Under the pieces are notes generated by a model, which was not told where the DNA came from, ran no database searches, and saw only the letters and a program-made list of their open reading frames with translations. A program made the translations under genes and the position numbers. 64,000 nucleotides of DNA from Blastocladiella emersonii ATCC 22665 (Eukaryota > Blastocladiomycota > Blastocladiomycetes > Blastocladiales > Blastocladiaceae), in the NCBI GenBank assembly GCA_025594325.1, contig JANHCV010000012.1, positions 248,001 to 312,000 on the forward strand, given 5' to 3'. Below, piece after piece: positions 39,395 through 56,704 of the stretch (the first letter of the stretch is position 1; the number at the start of each line of letters is the position of its first letter).

Positions 39395-39869
39395 TGGCCC
39401 ATGCCGGTCCCTTTCATTTCACGACACGTTTGTTACTCTGCAGCACGCGACATGTCGTAGCTTCATTCTTTGCCTTGGTGCACGCAGGATCAATAAATAC
39501 GCACGTTTTTATCTCTCGAGCCGGTTGAGCCCGTGGAACCTCGATTCTGCGAGAGTCTGGCTAGCGGTTAAATATTGAATTCGTGAAGCGTGAGGTCCAA
39601 CGAGCCGCCCCACGCGCGAGCGGCCGATCTTGTCACGTCGCGTTCAGCGGTTGACTCGGACTATTTAGAAATCAGATTTTTTCCAGCTTGCACGTCGCTG
39701 CTTGCTTGCGCACTAGGACCCAGCAGGGTGTGAGACGCGTCGATCAATCGTGTGACTGCACGTGCTCCTGTCCACGAAGTGTGAACGCCACCTTGCGAGC
39801 GCCGAACTCGCCTCGCTCGCCGGACGCTAACTCTCCGCCCCTGGCGAACCCCACAAACCTTGCGCGACG
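39395..39869. other. Spacer between tandem copies 2 and 3
   Basis: Contains the AATAAA signal of copy 2 (about 39492) and the third upstream block (39731-39810), more diverged than the other two. Confidence 0.5.
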
Positions 39870-42225
39870 ATGAATAACTTGATGCAATCAAATGAAAACG
39901 ACCCGGGCGGCACTTGGCTGGCGCGCCTCCCCGTTGAGTTGGTCAACGTTGTGATTCAGCTCGCAGCGCCACGCGCCGCCGTTGCAGCTGCATCGGCGTC
40001 CCTCAACAACCTTGCGCGCGACAAACACGTCACACTTTCTTGGACTGTTGCTGTTGTGGGGCGGGTTAGCGAACTTGGTAGTCGTGAGGATGGGGCTCCT
40101 CGAGATGCGTTCACGCGCTTCGTTCTCGTGGACCTGAACCCTCCCGAGGTGCAAGCCGCTGCTTCAAGAACGTGTGACACGTACGTCCGCGTTCCACCGC
40201 CTACTGAAGTTTTTGTAAACTTGGCCAAGCTTCTCCGTCGTGGTGTTCGACTCAACGACTCTGACTCGAGCTCGATGCGTCAACACCTTGAAACTCCTCT
40301 CTCTTGCAAGCTCGACTTCATCTGGAAGAACCCGCTCTCCTCCCTTGTTCAACTCATTGTTCTGGCCGTCGCGTTTGGCTGGACTGATGTGCTGCGACAA
40401 GTTCTTGATGATATTGCCGCAGAGATGCGACCGCTTCTCCAAGTCGCGCTACCGCTCGTGGAGTGGTCGCGCCTCATGGATGACTTTTGCTACAGCCTTG
40501 GCAACGCGGAAGACTTCACCAATATGCCCACTTCCCCGCTTCGGTTTGTCGACACTCTCGCCTTCTTTGCTGTCCTGTCGTGGAGGCAATCGATCTTCGA
40601 GCTTCTCGTTGGGAGTCCCCAGTACACAGTCGAAGTACCCGCCTTAGTTTCGACCCTTTGTCAAACGGGGCCCGCTGCTTACGTGTTGCAGAGCGCGCTC
40701 AACGGGGCATCTGAAAATCTCGGCCCTGGTGAAACATTCAGCGGACTATTTTGTTGGATTTTCGAGCAAGCATCGCAAATGCCGGACGACACTCGTAACC
40801 TTTACGTGCACGTAGCCGTCGGTTCGGGCCACCAAGTATTCATGCCTCTTCTCGTCCGCTTCCCCGGCCCAGTTCGCGCTGCACTCGTATTCGACGATGA
40901 AGTCAAGGATTTTCCGCTTGAAACCCCGCTTCCCGTTTTCAACGGCGACGAAGATGATCTGCTCCAACTTGGTGGTCACATTACGCAGTGGTACGACAAA
41001 GATCTTTCGATCGAGGACCTCGAGCTGCTTGACGACCACCGTCTCATCGCGCCCAAGCGCTTGGCCGGGATCCTTGGCGCCGCCCTCGCTCGTGAGGATT
41101 TTGACATCATTGAGCGAGTCCGCGGACGCCACGACGAGGAACAGTGGAAGCGACTTCTCGTTGACGGTACGATATCCACCACATGTCCGGCAGTACCACC
41201 AACTGAACCTGCGCCGGCCGAGTGTAGCTTTTTGCGCCAGTCACGGTGCCTTTCGACTGCGCAAGGGGATCAGCCAGGCCGTACTTCGCTACGCCCTTGT
41301 TCCGGGCGCTAGCAATAACGAAGCCGTCCAACTGTCCCTGATCGACTTTGTGGCTGCCTATCGTGCCCAAGCAGCAAGCACCAGTCGCCCTTTTCGGATT
41401 GCTAAGTTCCTTATTGACGACGAAGGTTTATCAATTCCAACCGAGCTTCTTGCGCTTCTCGCTTCCTCCGCTGCGACTGACGGTGCGCTTCAGTCGACAC
41501 TGCTTGTCCTTGTCAAGCTTCTCGCGTCAGCCGCTTCGGTTGCTTCGACCAAGCAACGGTTCTTGCGCAATGTCGCGGATTCCGACAGTGCGTTTCACTA
41601 TCTTCGCGCGGTCATCGCGTCGCTGTTTCTCCCCCGCACCGACAGTGCGTGTCACTCTCTTCGCGCGGTCTTCGCGTCGCTGTTTCTCCCCCGCACCGCG
41701 ACGCTGGAGCAGCACGCTTCCGTTATCCTCAATGATTCGAACTGTCAACTTTGCCCGACATGCCCCTTGGCGATGCAGCTCGTCTGGCGCGACATATTTC
41801 ATGCTCTCAGATCTCAATGCGACCCGAAGCCGCTGATCCCGCTCATCCCGCACGTGGAAAACGTTTGGTCGCGGCTTTGCAGCTTCGCGGATGTTAGCCT
41901 CGAGCCCGCGCCTGTGCGTTCGTGCGACTGCGACCCGCTCAAATCGGCTCAACTCGTCGCACTCGCGATGCTTCAGAGCGACCCGCGCGGAGCTCTAGCT
42001 GCGCTGCAGGTCGAGGTCGATTTTGGCAGCGTTCCGCTGAGCGTCCTACGCGTTTTCCCTGACGATGCGCTCAACGACGCGTCCGACCGCGACCTGCTGC
42101 AGACGGTCGTCATCAAGCTCATTGCGGACGCGGGTGCGAGCGTTGACATGGACTGGGTCGCGCGCGAGATGACGCGCATTGACGCAGTTCTGGCTAAGCA
42201 TCTCGACCTTTGCACGTGGTGCTGA
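39870..42225 (+). CDS. Tandem F-box-like family, copy 3 (intact)
   Basis: Exons 39870-41166 and 41228-42225 (61-nt intron, donor GTACGA) encode 764 aa. It starts MNNLMQSNENDPGGTWLARL and matches copy 2 over its full length, but is clearly more diverged. The main difference is an in-frame duplication near 41585-41700: two successive versions of SDSAFHYLRAVIASLFLPRT and SACHSLRAVFASLFLPRT. Several Cys positions are conserved (CQLCPTCPLAMQ, CDCDPLKSAQLVALAMLQ). No stops. Function unknown; see copy 2. Confidence 0.75.
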
Positions 42226-42450
42226 TCGCTACCCCCGTTCGCTGTAATATTTCTTTTGCAGCGCACAAGTCGCTGGAGCTTCATTTTCTTTGCCTTTTCC
42301 AGTATCGATAAATACGCGTTTGTACTTTCCTTTTGATCGAACTCATGGAAGTTCCTTGCGAGGTTGGCATGCAGTGACTGAGGTAGGCTTCAGCTCGCTT
42401 TTTGATATGCAACCGCGAGCGCGGTCAATCTCCTTGCGCTCGCTACCCTC

Positions 42451-42724
42451 TAAAATCCGCTCAACTCGTTGCACTCGCATGCTTCAGAGCGACTCCCGCG
42501 GCGCTCTGGCTGCGCTGCAGGGCGAGGTAGACTCCCGCGGTATTACGCTGAGCGTCCTACACGTTTTCCCTGACGGCGCGCTCAACGACGCGTCCGACCT
42601 CGAACTGCTGCAGGCGATCGTCAGCAAGCTCGTTGCGGACGCGGTTGCGAGCGTTGATTTGGACTCGGTCGCGCGTGAAATGACGCGTATTGCCGCTGTT
42701 CTGCAACTCAGTCATGGCTTGTGA
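42451..42724 (+). pseudogene. Tandem F-box-like family, copy 4, 3' remnant
   Basis: The last 85 or so codons of the family (LAALQGEVDSRGITLSVLHV ... VAREMTRIAAVLQ) are preserved; the start of the block, KSAQLVALA-MLQ, has a small deletion that shifts frame. The copy's 3' flank, including a TATCGATAAATTCGCGTTT signal near 42817, also matches copy 3, so the duplication unit included the 3' end. Confidence 0.75.
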
Positions 42725-45309
42725 TGGCGATCGCTGCCCACATTTGTCGTTAGACTATTTTTTTACAGCACGCAACGGGCCAGAGGCTTTATTTTATTCG
42801 TCGTTGTCCACTCAGTATCGATAAATTCGCGTTTCTATCACTTTAAGTGACCAAACTCGTGGAAATGCAGCGCGAGCTTGACTCGCGGCAATTTCGTCCA
42901 TTGAAGAGGGCGACCGAGCTTTCTGTCATACGCGTGATGGCGTTGTGAGAGCAGTCAACCTCGTCGTGTTCAGCGCTTGATTTTAACGCGTCGTGTCGCG
43001 ACGCGTGAATGTCTCGCAGCCTGTCTCGCACCGCCCACGTGAGCGCGTGGCGTTCGTCCCGCCAATCAGCGGCGTCGCCCCTGAGCATCCGGGCGGATCC
43101 GGTGGTTCCCGCCCGTCCTCCGCCGCCCCGGACCGCTAAATACCGTCCGGCACCCCCGCCTCCCCGCTCGCTGTCCAGTGCCGCGCTTCCCGCTCGGGGT
43201 CGTTGCGAGTACTCGCACTCCCCCGGCGGCGTAGCGCGGCCGTCGGCGCAGCTGTCACGCGCGGGCCAGGTCGGGATCAAGGTCAGCCATCATCAAGCTG
43301 CGCGCGCGGGGCGCATCCTCGCCGCCAAGCAGGGCGCACGCGAGGGTCCGCCCGTGCTCGTGCTGAACGGCGGCCCGAGATCCGCGGATGCAGGTCGACA
43401 GAGCGTACTCGGCCAGTCCCTTCAGGCTGCCGTTTTAGTCTCCCCTTCGAGAAGCAGTTCCACCAACAGGAACTACTCATACATGTACCACTTCCATCAA
43501 CGAGCGGGTGCACAAGCGCCGGTGCGACGTGCCAGGCAAGCAGCCAGTCAAGTGACGCGGACCCGCTGCACATGACGCATGCGTCTTGTCGCTGCCGCGC
43601 AAGGTGCCGATTCCGTCGAGAACTAAGATCCGCATGGTCAACTAAACGGCGCAGAATCCCAAGGAGGTCGAGATCGGCCCGACCGTGTACGCTGTTCCAC
43701 GCGGCCGAGCTGACGAGTTCGCCAGCCTCACACGCACGATCCGCGCGAGCGCAGTACCCGGGCGGGCGGCGTGAAAAATAGCGCGCCGCCCGCGCGGGTA
43801 CTGCGGAACAGCGGGGGTCGTGCGTGTGACGCTGGTGGTGCTTGGAACACGGTTGTGTGGGGGCGGGCGAGGTCGGCGGTGCCAATGGTGGCCGTTGCGG
43901 TTGCGCGAGGCGGCGAGTCGGCTGATGTAAAAATAGACCCGCTCGAAGTTGTGCATCCCTTGGTGCAAGCTCAATGTCCACTCAGCAGTTTCTGAGAAGC
44001 AGAACCATGGCCCGCTGAACGAGCCGCACGCGAAGCTGAGGCGCGGGCAAGCGCGACAGAAGCGGTGCTCGCGGAGTTGGGTTAAGAAATCGAGAAGGTG
44101 TGACTGATCCAGTTGAGCGTAGCCCTCGCGGCGGCGACAAGGGCCCATGCCGTGAGGTGGTGGGCACCGGTCGTCTCGACGGGTTTGAGCGGCAGCACGG
44201 CGCGAACCCAACGACCGCGAGGCTCGACGGTGACCTTCCCCGGTCTCAGGACCTGGCGTGAGGCGGCGGGAAGTCAGCGTCTCGCCTCCGAACACGGGTC
44301 AGTTCGCGGTGACTCGTTTGAGAACCGCCGCGCCGGCCGGGGGCACCGCGAGTACGTCGAGATCGAGCTAAACGCGGGCCCGCGCGAGACAAGCAAGACG
44401 GCCACGAAGACCGAGATGCGGAGCCGCGATGTACGCAGACGAGAAGAGAGTGCGGCAGCATGAGGCGCCCGCACGGCAACCCGCACGCGGGAGCGGTCCA
44501 CCGCAGAAGCTGCATCTCATGGTGCGTCCATTCGGCTGCATGGTGTGTAGCGTGCGAGCAAAGCTCCATGGACATTCGTGGAGCGAGCGAGAGCAGCGGC
44601 AGCGGGGCTAAGCGGAATCGAGAACAAGGACACGCCCACGTGACCCAATCCGACGAGGCCCTCGACGCGGAGCCCACGGTGCAGGAGAGCCCGAGGTCGA
44701 TCAAGATTTCGCATGTCGCCTCGAAGAGTCCCGCGGGGGACATTGCAGGGAGTTACGGGTCGCGAAACCCGATTTGTCTCGCGCCGGGTTGGCGAGCGTC
44801 TCGCACGCGGTTGAGCCGCGCGGTCTCACGCCGCAGCACGCGAGCCGGTTGCCACCTGCTTTTCGGTCTCCCACCCTCGGCGCCGTGGCCGCCGCGCCGC
44901 CCGCCGACGCTGACGCGCCACCGCGATCCTCGCCGCGGAAACAACGACGCAACGCCGCCCGACTCGCACTCGGCACTCTGCGCATTTGCCCCTCCGCGCC
45001 CGCCCGCCGCAGCGTGACTGACCCTGCCCCGCCCACGGCCACGCCCGCCCGTCGTCTGATCCATCCGCTGCTGCCACCGTCCCGTCGCTGCTCGACCCCG
45101 ACCTGCTGCTCGCTCGCGACTGCGCCGTCTGCTTGAGCTCACACCCACGTCCCGCGGCACCGACACCCGGCTCAACTCGCCCGCCGTCGTCCGTCTCCAT
45201 TGACGCCCGCCCCGTCGAGTTCCTCCCCGTCGTCGTGATCCGCTCGACCCGTGCGCGCCGCGCGTGTTCCTGACCGCCCACCACCCTACGCACCACCGCC
45301 ACCGACACC
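42725..45309. other. Long region without a supported gene
   Basis: Frames on both strands are compositional. A few coding-like peptides are visible on the plus strand (for example EVEIGPTVYAVPRGRADEFA at about 43664-43725) but surrounded by stops and frame changes, so an old pseudogene is possible. The last few hundred bases are the 5' region of the PP1 gene. Confidence 0.4.
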
Positions 45310-50033
<4,724 letters not shown>

Positions 50034-50319
50034 CTGGCGGGGCGAGGCGGAAGGGGACGGGATTATTTATTCATTCATTCATTCATCATTGATTGTGCAT
50101 ACACTATTGGCTCATTGCTCCATCGCACCGGCTTTGCTAGACTGGATTGGTGCGGTCGTGAACACAATGGCGCGCCTGTGCGAAATCAGCGTCCGTCCGC
50201 GCTCGCCTCGGCGAGGACGGCGCCCTGTCTGGTCCATCGGGTTCTCCGTGACACTGTAACTGACCATGGCCGTGACCACGGCCGCCGTCGTCACGATGGC
50301 CACGGGCCCCTTGGCGCGT
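50034..50319. other. Short convergent intergenic region with ATTC repeats
   Basis: TTATTCATTCATTCATTCAT near 50065, then no gene-like sequence until the convergent membrane-protein gene. Confidence 0.5.
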
Positions 50320-51861
50320 CTATCTCGCTCGACGCAAAGTAAACGATGCTAGTCTTGGGTTGAACATGCACACAATCGTCGCTGCGACCCGGCGCGCCAT
50401 GAGCGAGGCCGCGCCGCCGAGCTTCCCCGCCGGAGCCCGGCCGTACTGGTCCCAGGTAGCGGCGACGCTACAGTGCGCGACGAGTAGGATGGGTGCGAGT
50501 CAGTGATCGGATCCCAAGAGCGAGACAGGTAGCGAGGAGGAACCGTGCATGATAAGCATGTGGCGCAAGACGAGACGTCGTTTCCGTCTGACCCGACTTC
50601 TTGGCCTTGGCCTCGAACTCGATCTCGATGGACTCCTCGGTGGCATACACGTGGCGCGACGCGGTGGTGAACACGCGGTAGTAGCGGACGACAATCGACG
50701 TGGCCAGGAAGAGCAGGACGGCGCCCGTGAACGTGAAGGCGACGTGGCGCAGGAAGCTGATGTTGAGCTTGACGTGGCGGAACGTGTTGCCGAGGACGTG
50801 CTGGCGGACCGGGTCGATGGCCGCGTACAGCAGCGCGTACACCTTGCGCTCGACGGGGGTTAGGGCGCGGCACACGCCCGAGCCGGTGTCGAGGAGGATC
50901 GGGATGGCGTTGAGGACGACGGCGGGCTCGGGGCTGGCGGCGACGGGCGAGGTCGCAACGGGCTCGGGCAGGCCGCCGACGGCGATGCGCGTCGTAGTGG
51001 GTTGGGCGACGGGCGCGGGGAACATGGTCTCGAGGTCGGCCGTGGTGGCTGTCGGGGCTGAGACGGGCCGCGGGAGGCGGCGGCGCAGCAGGTCGATGAT
51101 CGTGGACGCGGGCCGGGTCATGTCCGCCTGGCGGAAGCACGTCCAGTCGCTCTTGCACTTGATGGTCGCCCACTCGAGCTGGCTGGGCGACGTCTTCTCG
51201 TAGTTGTGGCCGAGCGGGCACCGCGCGCGGAACTGGTACCACAGGAGCGTGGCCTCGGACACGCCGAGCATGGCGCGCGGGGACCTTTCGGGCTTACGGC
51301 GGCGGATTGGGCCGATGACTACGCGTCGGGGCGGGTCGCGGGTGAGTGGGAGGCGCGACTCGTGGGGTGAGAGACGCGTCGAGGTGGCGTACCGAAAAAG
51401 GGCGCGTAGCGGTCGATGAACGGGTCGATGGCGGCGGCGACAGGCTTGGTGTGGCGCGTCGCGGGAGCGGGGACGATGACGGCCAGGTCGGTCGAGTTGA
51501 ACACGACCGGCGCCGGCGCGACGAACTTGGGCGGGGCGGGGATGCACGCCGGGACGGCACCGAGCGGGGCGGGGAGGAATCACAGGGCGGGGAGGGACAC
51601 GGACACGGCGACCGAGACGTTGGCGGCCGCGGCGGCGACGGCCAGGGTGGCGTTGCCGAGGGCGAGAAGCGGGGCGACGGCAGCGACGGTGGACACGCTG
51701 AACAGAGCCTGGTAGGTGAGCAGCGCGAACACCGTCGCTCCGACGAAGGCGAGGACGAGGGGGCTGCATGGTGACGGCGGTGGACCGGATCGGGCGGACC
51801 AGGTACTACTTCTTGGGGATCTTGATCTTCTGCTTCTGCTTCTTCTTCTTGGGGCTGCCGG
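50320..51861 (-). CDS. Multi-exon membrane protein of unknown function (possible in-frame stop)
   Basis: Frame-consistent exons on the minus strand: a Lys-rich exon near 51861-51812 (GSPKKKKQKQKIKIPK), 51763-51393, 51318-50577 and a last exon 50467-50320. Hydrophobic segments are PLVLAFVGATVFALLTYQAL near the start and AFTFTGAVLLFLATSIVVRY near the C-terminus. Between them are a Cys-rich part (FRARCPLGHNYEK, ATIKCKSDWTCFRQ) and a Pro/Thr/Ala-rich linker. A TGA at 51582-51580 interrupts exon 51763-51393 in frame (VSVSLPAL stop FLPAPLG), so the gene is damaged, mis-spliced in my model, or has a sequence error. The first exon and the last donor (GTCTCG at 50576) are uncertain. I do not recognise the family. 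Confidence 0.5.
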
Positions 51862-53986
51862 TTACGACATGGGGAACGAGAGAGAGGGGATAGCCGGGGA
51901 AGAGGCGCGGTCTTGTAGGCGCGGGCGCGGACAGCGGGTCGGCAGCGCGAGCACCCGCCGGGCGCGTGCACCGACGCGTCGCGGTGCTCGAGCGCGGCCG
52001 CCGCCACTGCCGTCGTTGTTGTTGTTGTTGTGGAGACGCGTCGCCGTGTACCGTGTCTCGCGACGCGTCGACGCGTCGACGCGTCGCGGCGGCCGAGGTG
52101 GAGACACGCGAGACGTGCAGCGCGGGCCGCAGCAACACGTGCTTGACGCGTCGCGACGGGTGCGAGACACTCGGGTGGAGACACGGCGAGATCAGGTGGG
52201 CGAGGGCGACCGCATCGTGCGCGAGGCGGGCGGCGGACGCGTTGCGTGGTGCGAGTCGGTCGAGCAGCGGGGCGCGGCACGGCGCGTCCGGGCGAGGCCG
52301 AGGTCAAGGGCAGACTGAATATAATGAAGAGCAGAGGAGCGAGTCGCTGAGGGTGGAGGGGAAGTGGTGGGAGACCGGCCGTGGTCGGCTGCTGTCACGC
52401 CACCGCGGCCGCGAGCAGCGACCACTCCGGCGTGCGTCAGCGGCGTGCGTGCGCGTGCTCTCGGCAGCCGCAGATGGTGATGGATCTCGACGATGGATCG
52501 GCGCCGAGACTCGATGCAGGGGAATGGGCGAGCGGCGGCGAGCACGGCGGTGAGTCGCGGCGTGGTCGGTCGCGGGCTCGGCCGGGAGCGGATGCAGTCG
52601 GTGGCGAGAGAGAGGCGAGCGAAACGGATGCTGATGAGCCGAGTGATGATGAGCGGCGGGTTGATGAGGGAGAACACGGGTGCGAGACGCCGCTCCCACA
52701 CGCGCTCCCGCCGCCGGCGCCGACCCGATCGGGCTCGCTCTCCCTCCGCTCCTTTCTCTCACCTCGGCAGCTGCCCCGCAAAACTACTCGGACTCCGTGC
52801 AGCAGTCTCGCAGATGGTCAGCGACGCGCCCGCCCGCTCGCACGGCCTCGGCCACGGCACGACCGCGCTCCCGACGCCGATCGCGCGAGCTCGAGGCAGC
52901 CTTGCAGGTGTCGATGCATTGCGGAAAGTGGTGAGCGTGTGCTGATCGCCCCGAAACGTCGCCGCCGTCGCTTCCGACTCGGTCGACGCGGATGGGGGTG
53001 GTGTGCGCCTTCGCGGATGCGCGGTGACGTCATTCCGCCCTGCCCCGTGCACATGAGCGCCGCGTCGTTCCTCGTCTCTCCTACCGCTCCTACCGACCGT
53101 CCGATGCGAACCCTGAGCCGTCGTTACCCTTCTGCCCGACCAACACCCGGTTCGACTGGACCCTTCCTGCTTTATCCGGCACGCCCCCTCAAGTTGCTAC
53201 TGTATGCACCCTGTCAACACTCTCACACAGCGAGTTTCTCAGTCGAACCGCGTGAGGCGAGCAGTGAGTATCGTCGAGGCCTGCTTCTACCAACAATCCT
53301 TCCTTGCGTCGCGACTTCCGCTCGCTCAACTTCAGGTACAGCCGTTCCAGCGCGACCAAAGCTTTCATCCACGAGCTCGTCGAAGAAGTACTGCACATGT
53401 TTCGCGCCCAGTCATTGCTCCGCTGAGCTAACGCTGGTCGCGTATCAAGCTCTACCGACCATCAATGCCAGTCTGATCAACATCAGGCAGTCCGACGCCC
53501 TCCTCGTCGCCATCGCCCTCATTGTCGAGAACAAAATTCGCAGTACGATTGACTAGATTAACTAGCTCCTCTCGTACCTCTTCGTTCGTCGCATCCTCGT
53601 TCAAAATTGCTGGTTACGGCTCCACTGAGGCCGCTGCCGCCGCGATCGCCCCTTTGTTGAGTCGTTGTACGCCGTAACCGACCGCTGCCGCAGCCACCTT
53701 CGCAGTTTGTCGGGCGCGGTTGTTGGCAAGATCAAACACCAAGGGTGTGGGCGTTGTGCGATAAGTCATGTGCGATGCAAGTCAGCCGTTGTTCGTCACG
53801 GGTACATTGGTCGGTTCAAAATTCAGGAAGGGTTGACGAGTAACGCCATCGAATGACTCGGCAGATACGGTGCAGGCACCGCTGTGGAGCGTGACGGATC
53901 CTTTTCGACCACCAACGCAACGCTGACCTCATTTTCGCTTCGATTTCAAGGGTGAGACATGTACAACGCGAGTCGATACCATTCGG
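51862..53986. other. Long region without a supported intact gene
   Basis: It contains ACGCGTCG-type short repeats near 52050-52090, GC-rich simple sequence, and a degenerate plus-strand coding-like patch at about 53330-53560 (FIHELVEEVLHMFRAQSLLR, then NASLINIRQSDALLVAIALI in another frame). The patch may be an old pseudogene. Confidence 0.4.
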
Positions 53987-54829
53987 CTACTCAACACCAA
54001 CAACTAGATCAGGATGCGCGCCAGGGACGGTCGCAGGGACGCGGAGCATCTCGCCCGTGGCCGCGTCGACGCAGCTCGCAAGGCACAGCCACGTGAGACT
54101 CGACGGAATCCGCGAAAGCATGAATTCGAGCCCGTCCTTCGAGATAATCGCGCCGTCCAAGAGCAGAGAATCGAGATTCGGCGGAACCCTGTCCATGAGC
54201 GCGCGGATCCCAACGTCCGTGGCCCCGATATGCATGAGCCACAGCTGCGTAAGGTGCGGCCCAAACCCGGCCGCCAGCGCTGCGAGCCCGGCGTCGCCCA
54301 GCGGGTTGTCGCCGACTCCCAGGTCCTCGAGCGCGGGCGGGAAGTGCGCCGCCAGCGCCGCCGCGCCGTCAGCCGTGATCCCGTTGGTCCCGAGCCCGAG
54401 CCACTTGAGCGTGCTCGGGAAGTGAGGCGCGAGGACCCGCGCGTACTCGCCGCTCAGCGGAATGTACGACAGACGCAGATGGGTGAGCGATGCAGGCAGG
54501 CCGCGGAACAGCACCGCGGCGTCCGCGGGGGTCCCGAGAATGCTGTAGGAGATGTCGAGCTCGGTCAAGTGCGGCGGGAACGGAGAGACGGGGTCATTGG
54601 TGAACTGCGCGGCACCCTCGCCCAACCAGTTATGACTGAGTCCGAGCTCCGTCACAGACGCTGGTAGGCGCAGGGCGCGAAGCGCCTGGTACGTCAGGTC
54701 GCAGCACGCGAGCTCGACCCAACTCACGTTGGCTGCCGGTTTGGCCATGGCTTTGGCGAGCGCGGACGCGCCGGCCTTGGTGATCCGCGACCCGCCAAAC
54801 CGCACTGTGTCCACGGACCCGTTGCGCAC
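53987..54829 (-). pseudogene. F-box/LRR family, LRR exon only (5'-truncated)
   Basis: About 280 codons of intact LRR sequence (AGASALAKAMAKPAANVSWV ... TWLCLASCVDAATGEM), closely matching the LRR exon of the neighbouring gene at 55.2 kb, with a shared block GLGTNGITADGAAALAAHFP identical. Upstream, homology stops at VRNGSVDTV; no F-box exon or splice acceptor follows, only an in-frame stop at about 54860 and no ATG. Compared with the neighbour it also lacks one repeat (ELALSGCELGSDGLAVLAPH). The absence of stops suggests recent truncation or use of an internal Met. Confidence 0.65.
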
Positions 54830-55248
54830 CGTGGATCGTTGCGAGTGGCATGATATTCATTTGATTCGATTACAAGGGTGGGAGGCAGAGAGAGCGAGTG
54901 TGCTGTGGTGAGGATTTGAAGGTTGGCGACGGCGCGAGGCGCCACAAATGGCACCGCACCGAAAGGTCATGGCCGTTGCGATTGGAAACCTGATCCCGGC
55001 CGATCGGGCGCCGAACCAGGCAGTTCTCGCATACGGCGAGGAGTCACACCTGAGCACGACGCGTGCGTAGGTCCGAGCTCGTGGTCCGTTAAGCGAGGGT
55101 GGAGAGGTCGTATGCGACTTCCAAGGTGCCGGATCGTCGCGCAAAGCATGTAATTCACACCCCCACGTGGGTGGTGCAGCGCGTGCTCAAAGGTCGCAAT
55201 GTCATATCCGAGAACGAGTCATGTACAGCACAAACGCACTCTATTCAG
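54830..55248. other. Spacer between two F-box/LRR copies
   Basis: No gene seen. It lies just downstream of the intact neighbour's stop codon and resembles the promoter-like flanks of the other family members (CATTGTTTGATTCGATT-style A/T patches). Confidence 0.35.
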
Positions 55249-56704
55249 CTACTCCATGTCAACCTGCAGCCCCGGATGGATCCCAGGGAGGAACGGCGCG
55301 ACATCGGGCAGCTCGCCCGTGGCCGGATCGACGCAGTCCGCAAGACACAGCCCCGTCAGACTCGACGGGATCTGCGCAAACACGGCCTCGAGCCTGACGC
55401 TCGAAATCATCGCGCCGCTCAAACTCAGGTCCTTGAGGTTTGGCGGGATGTTGTCCATGAGCGCCTTGATCCCGGCATCCGTGGCACAAGTCTCGTCGAG
55501 CCATAGCGTCTTGACGCTCGGCGCGAACCCTGCCGCCAGCGCCGCGAGCCCGGCGTCGCCCAGCGGGTTGTCGCCGATTCCCAGGTCCTCGAGCGCGGGC
55601 GGGAAGTGCGCCGCCAGCGCCGCCGCGCCGTCAGCCGTGATCCCGTTGGTCCCGAGCCCGAGCCACTTGAGCGTGCGCGGGAAGTGAGGCGCGAGGACCG
55701 CGAGCCCGTCGGACCCGAGCTCGCAGCCGGACAGAGCCAGCTCCGTCAGCACCGGCGGGAAGTGCCGCGCGAGGACCCGCGCGTACTCGCCGCTCAGCGG
55801 AATGTACGGCAGACGCAGCTCGGTCAGCGACGCGGGGAGCGCGCGGAACAGGACCTCGGCGTCGGCGGGGGTTCCAATGATGTTGCCCGTCAGGACCAGT
55901 CGCGCCAGGTGCGGCGGGAACGGCGATGGCTCGTCGGCGAGCTCGGCGGCGCCCTCGCCCGCCCAGTTGTTCTTGAGCTCGAGCTCCGTGACCGACGCGG
56001 GCAGGCGCAGTGCGTGGAGCAGCGGGTACGTCAGGTCGCAACACTCAAGGTCGACCGAGACGACGTTCGCAGTCGGCTCGGTCATGGCGTCAGCGAACGC
56101 GGACGCGCCCATCTCGGTGATCCGCATGCCGACGCACCACACCTCCTCCATGGTGCCGTCGCGCACCGCAGGCAGCATCGAGTCGAGGCGGAAGTCGCCT
56201 GGCGGGTCGTCATACCACTCGAGGTCCTGTTATGTGTTCAGAGTAAGCTCCGCGAGTATCAAATCAGGTCGCATTCAGCGGGATGAAGCGTACAAAGTCG
56301 AGGTAACTGTCCTCCTCCTCGTCGCACGTCCCGTTGAAGTGCACCTGCACCATATACCCGACCTCGCATTCGGGCAGCGACAGGCCCGAGCGCCGCCACC
56401 AGTCGAGCGACTTGTACGACCGGGCCGCCCCCGTGATCGCGGCACCCGTATACTCGAGCGGCTTGCCCGACCGCACCCAGGCGTCGAGCACGTTGAGCTG
56501 CCCGTTCGCGCTCGCTTCGTCGATCGAGATGGACGTGGCATGGTCGACGATGGCACGGTGCACGCAGGGGGCGTCGTCGCGTAGCATGACGCGGGAGTAA
56601 CGCTGCATCCCCGCCACGTCGTCCGGGTCGAGCAGCCGCACAGCGTGGCACAGGATCCGGTCCAGGACCGTTGCGGGAAGTAACGGGAGCGATGAGCAAT
56701 TCAT
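55249..56704 (-). CDS. F-box/LRR protein (intact paralogue)
   Basis: Exon 1 56704-56294 and exon 2 56226-55249, intron of 67 nt (GTACGC ... AACAG), 462 aa. Exon 1 (MNCSSLPLLPATVLDRILCH) is F-box-like, followed by the repeated tryptophan motif LNVLDAWVRSGKPLEYT and LDWWRRSGLSLPE; it ends in an acidic stretch. Exon 2 holds about eight ribonuclease-inhibitor-type LRRs of 24-30 residues (LPLLHALRLPASVTELELKN, ALEDLGIGDNPLGDAGLAAL). F-box/LRR proteins usually link SCF ubiquitin ligases to substrates. It sits in a same-strand array with three related copies. Confidence 0.8.

Noticed and set aside
42725-45309. Several 100-230 aa frames on both strands
   Set aside because: They are Arg/Ala/Pro-rich compositional frames with no agreement between strands or splice-consistent model; only isolated peptides look coding-like.
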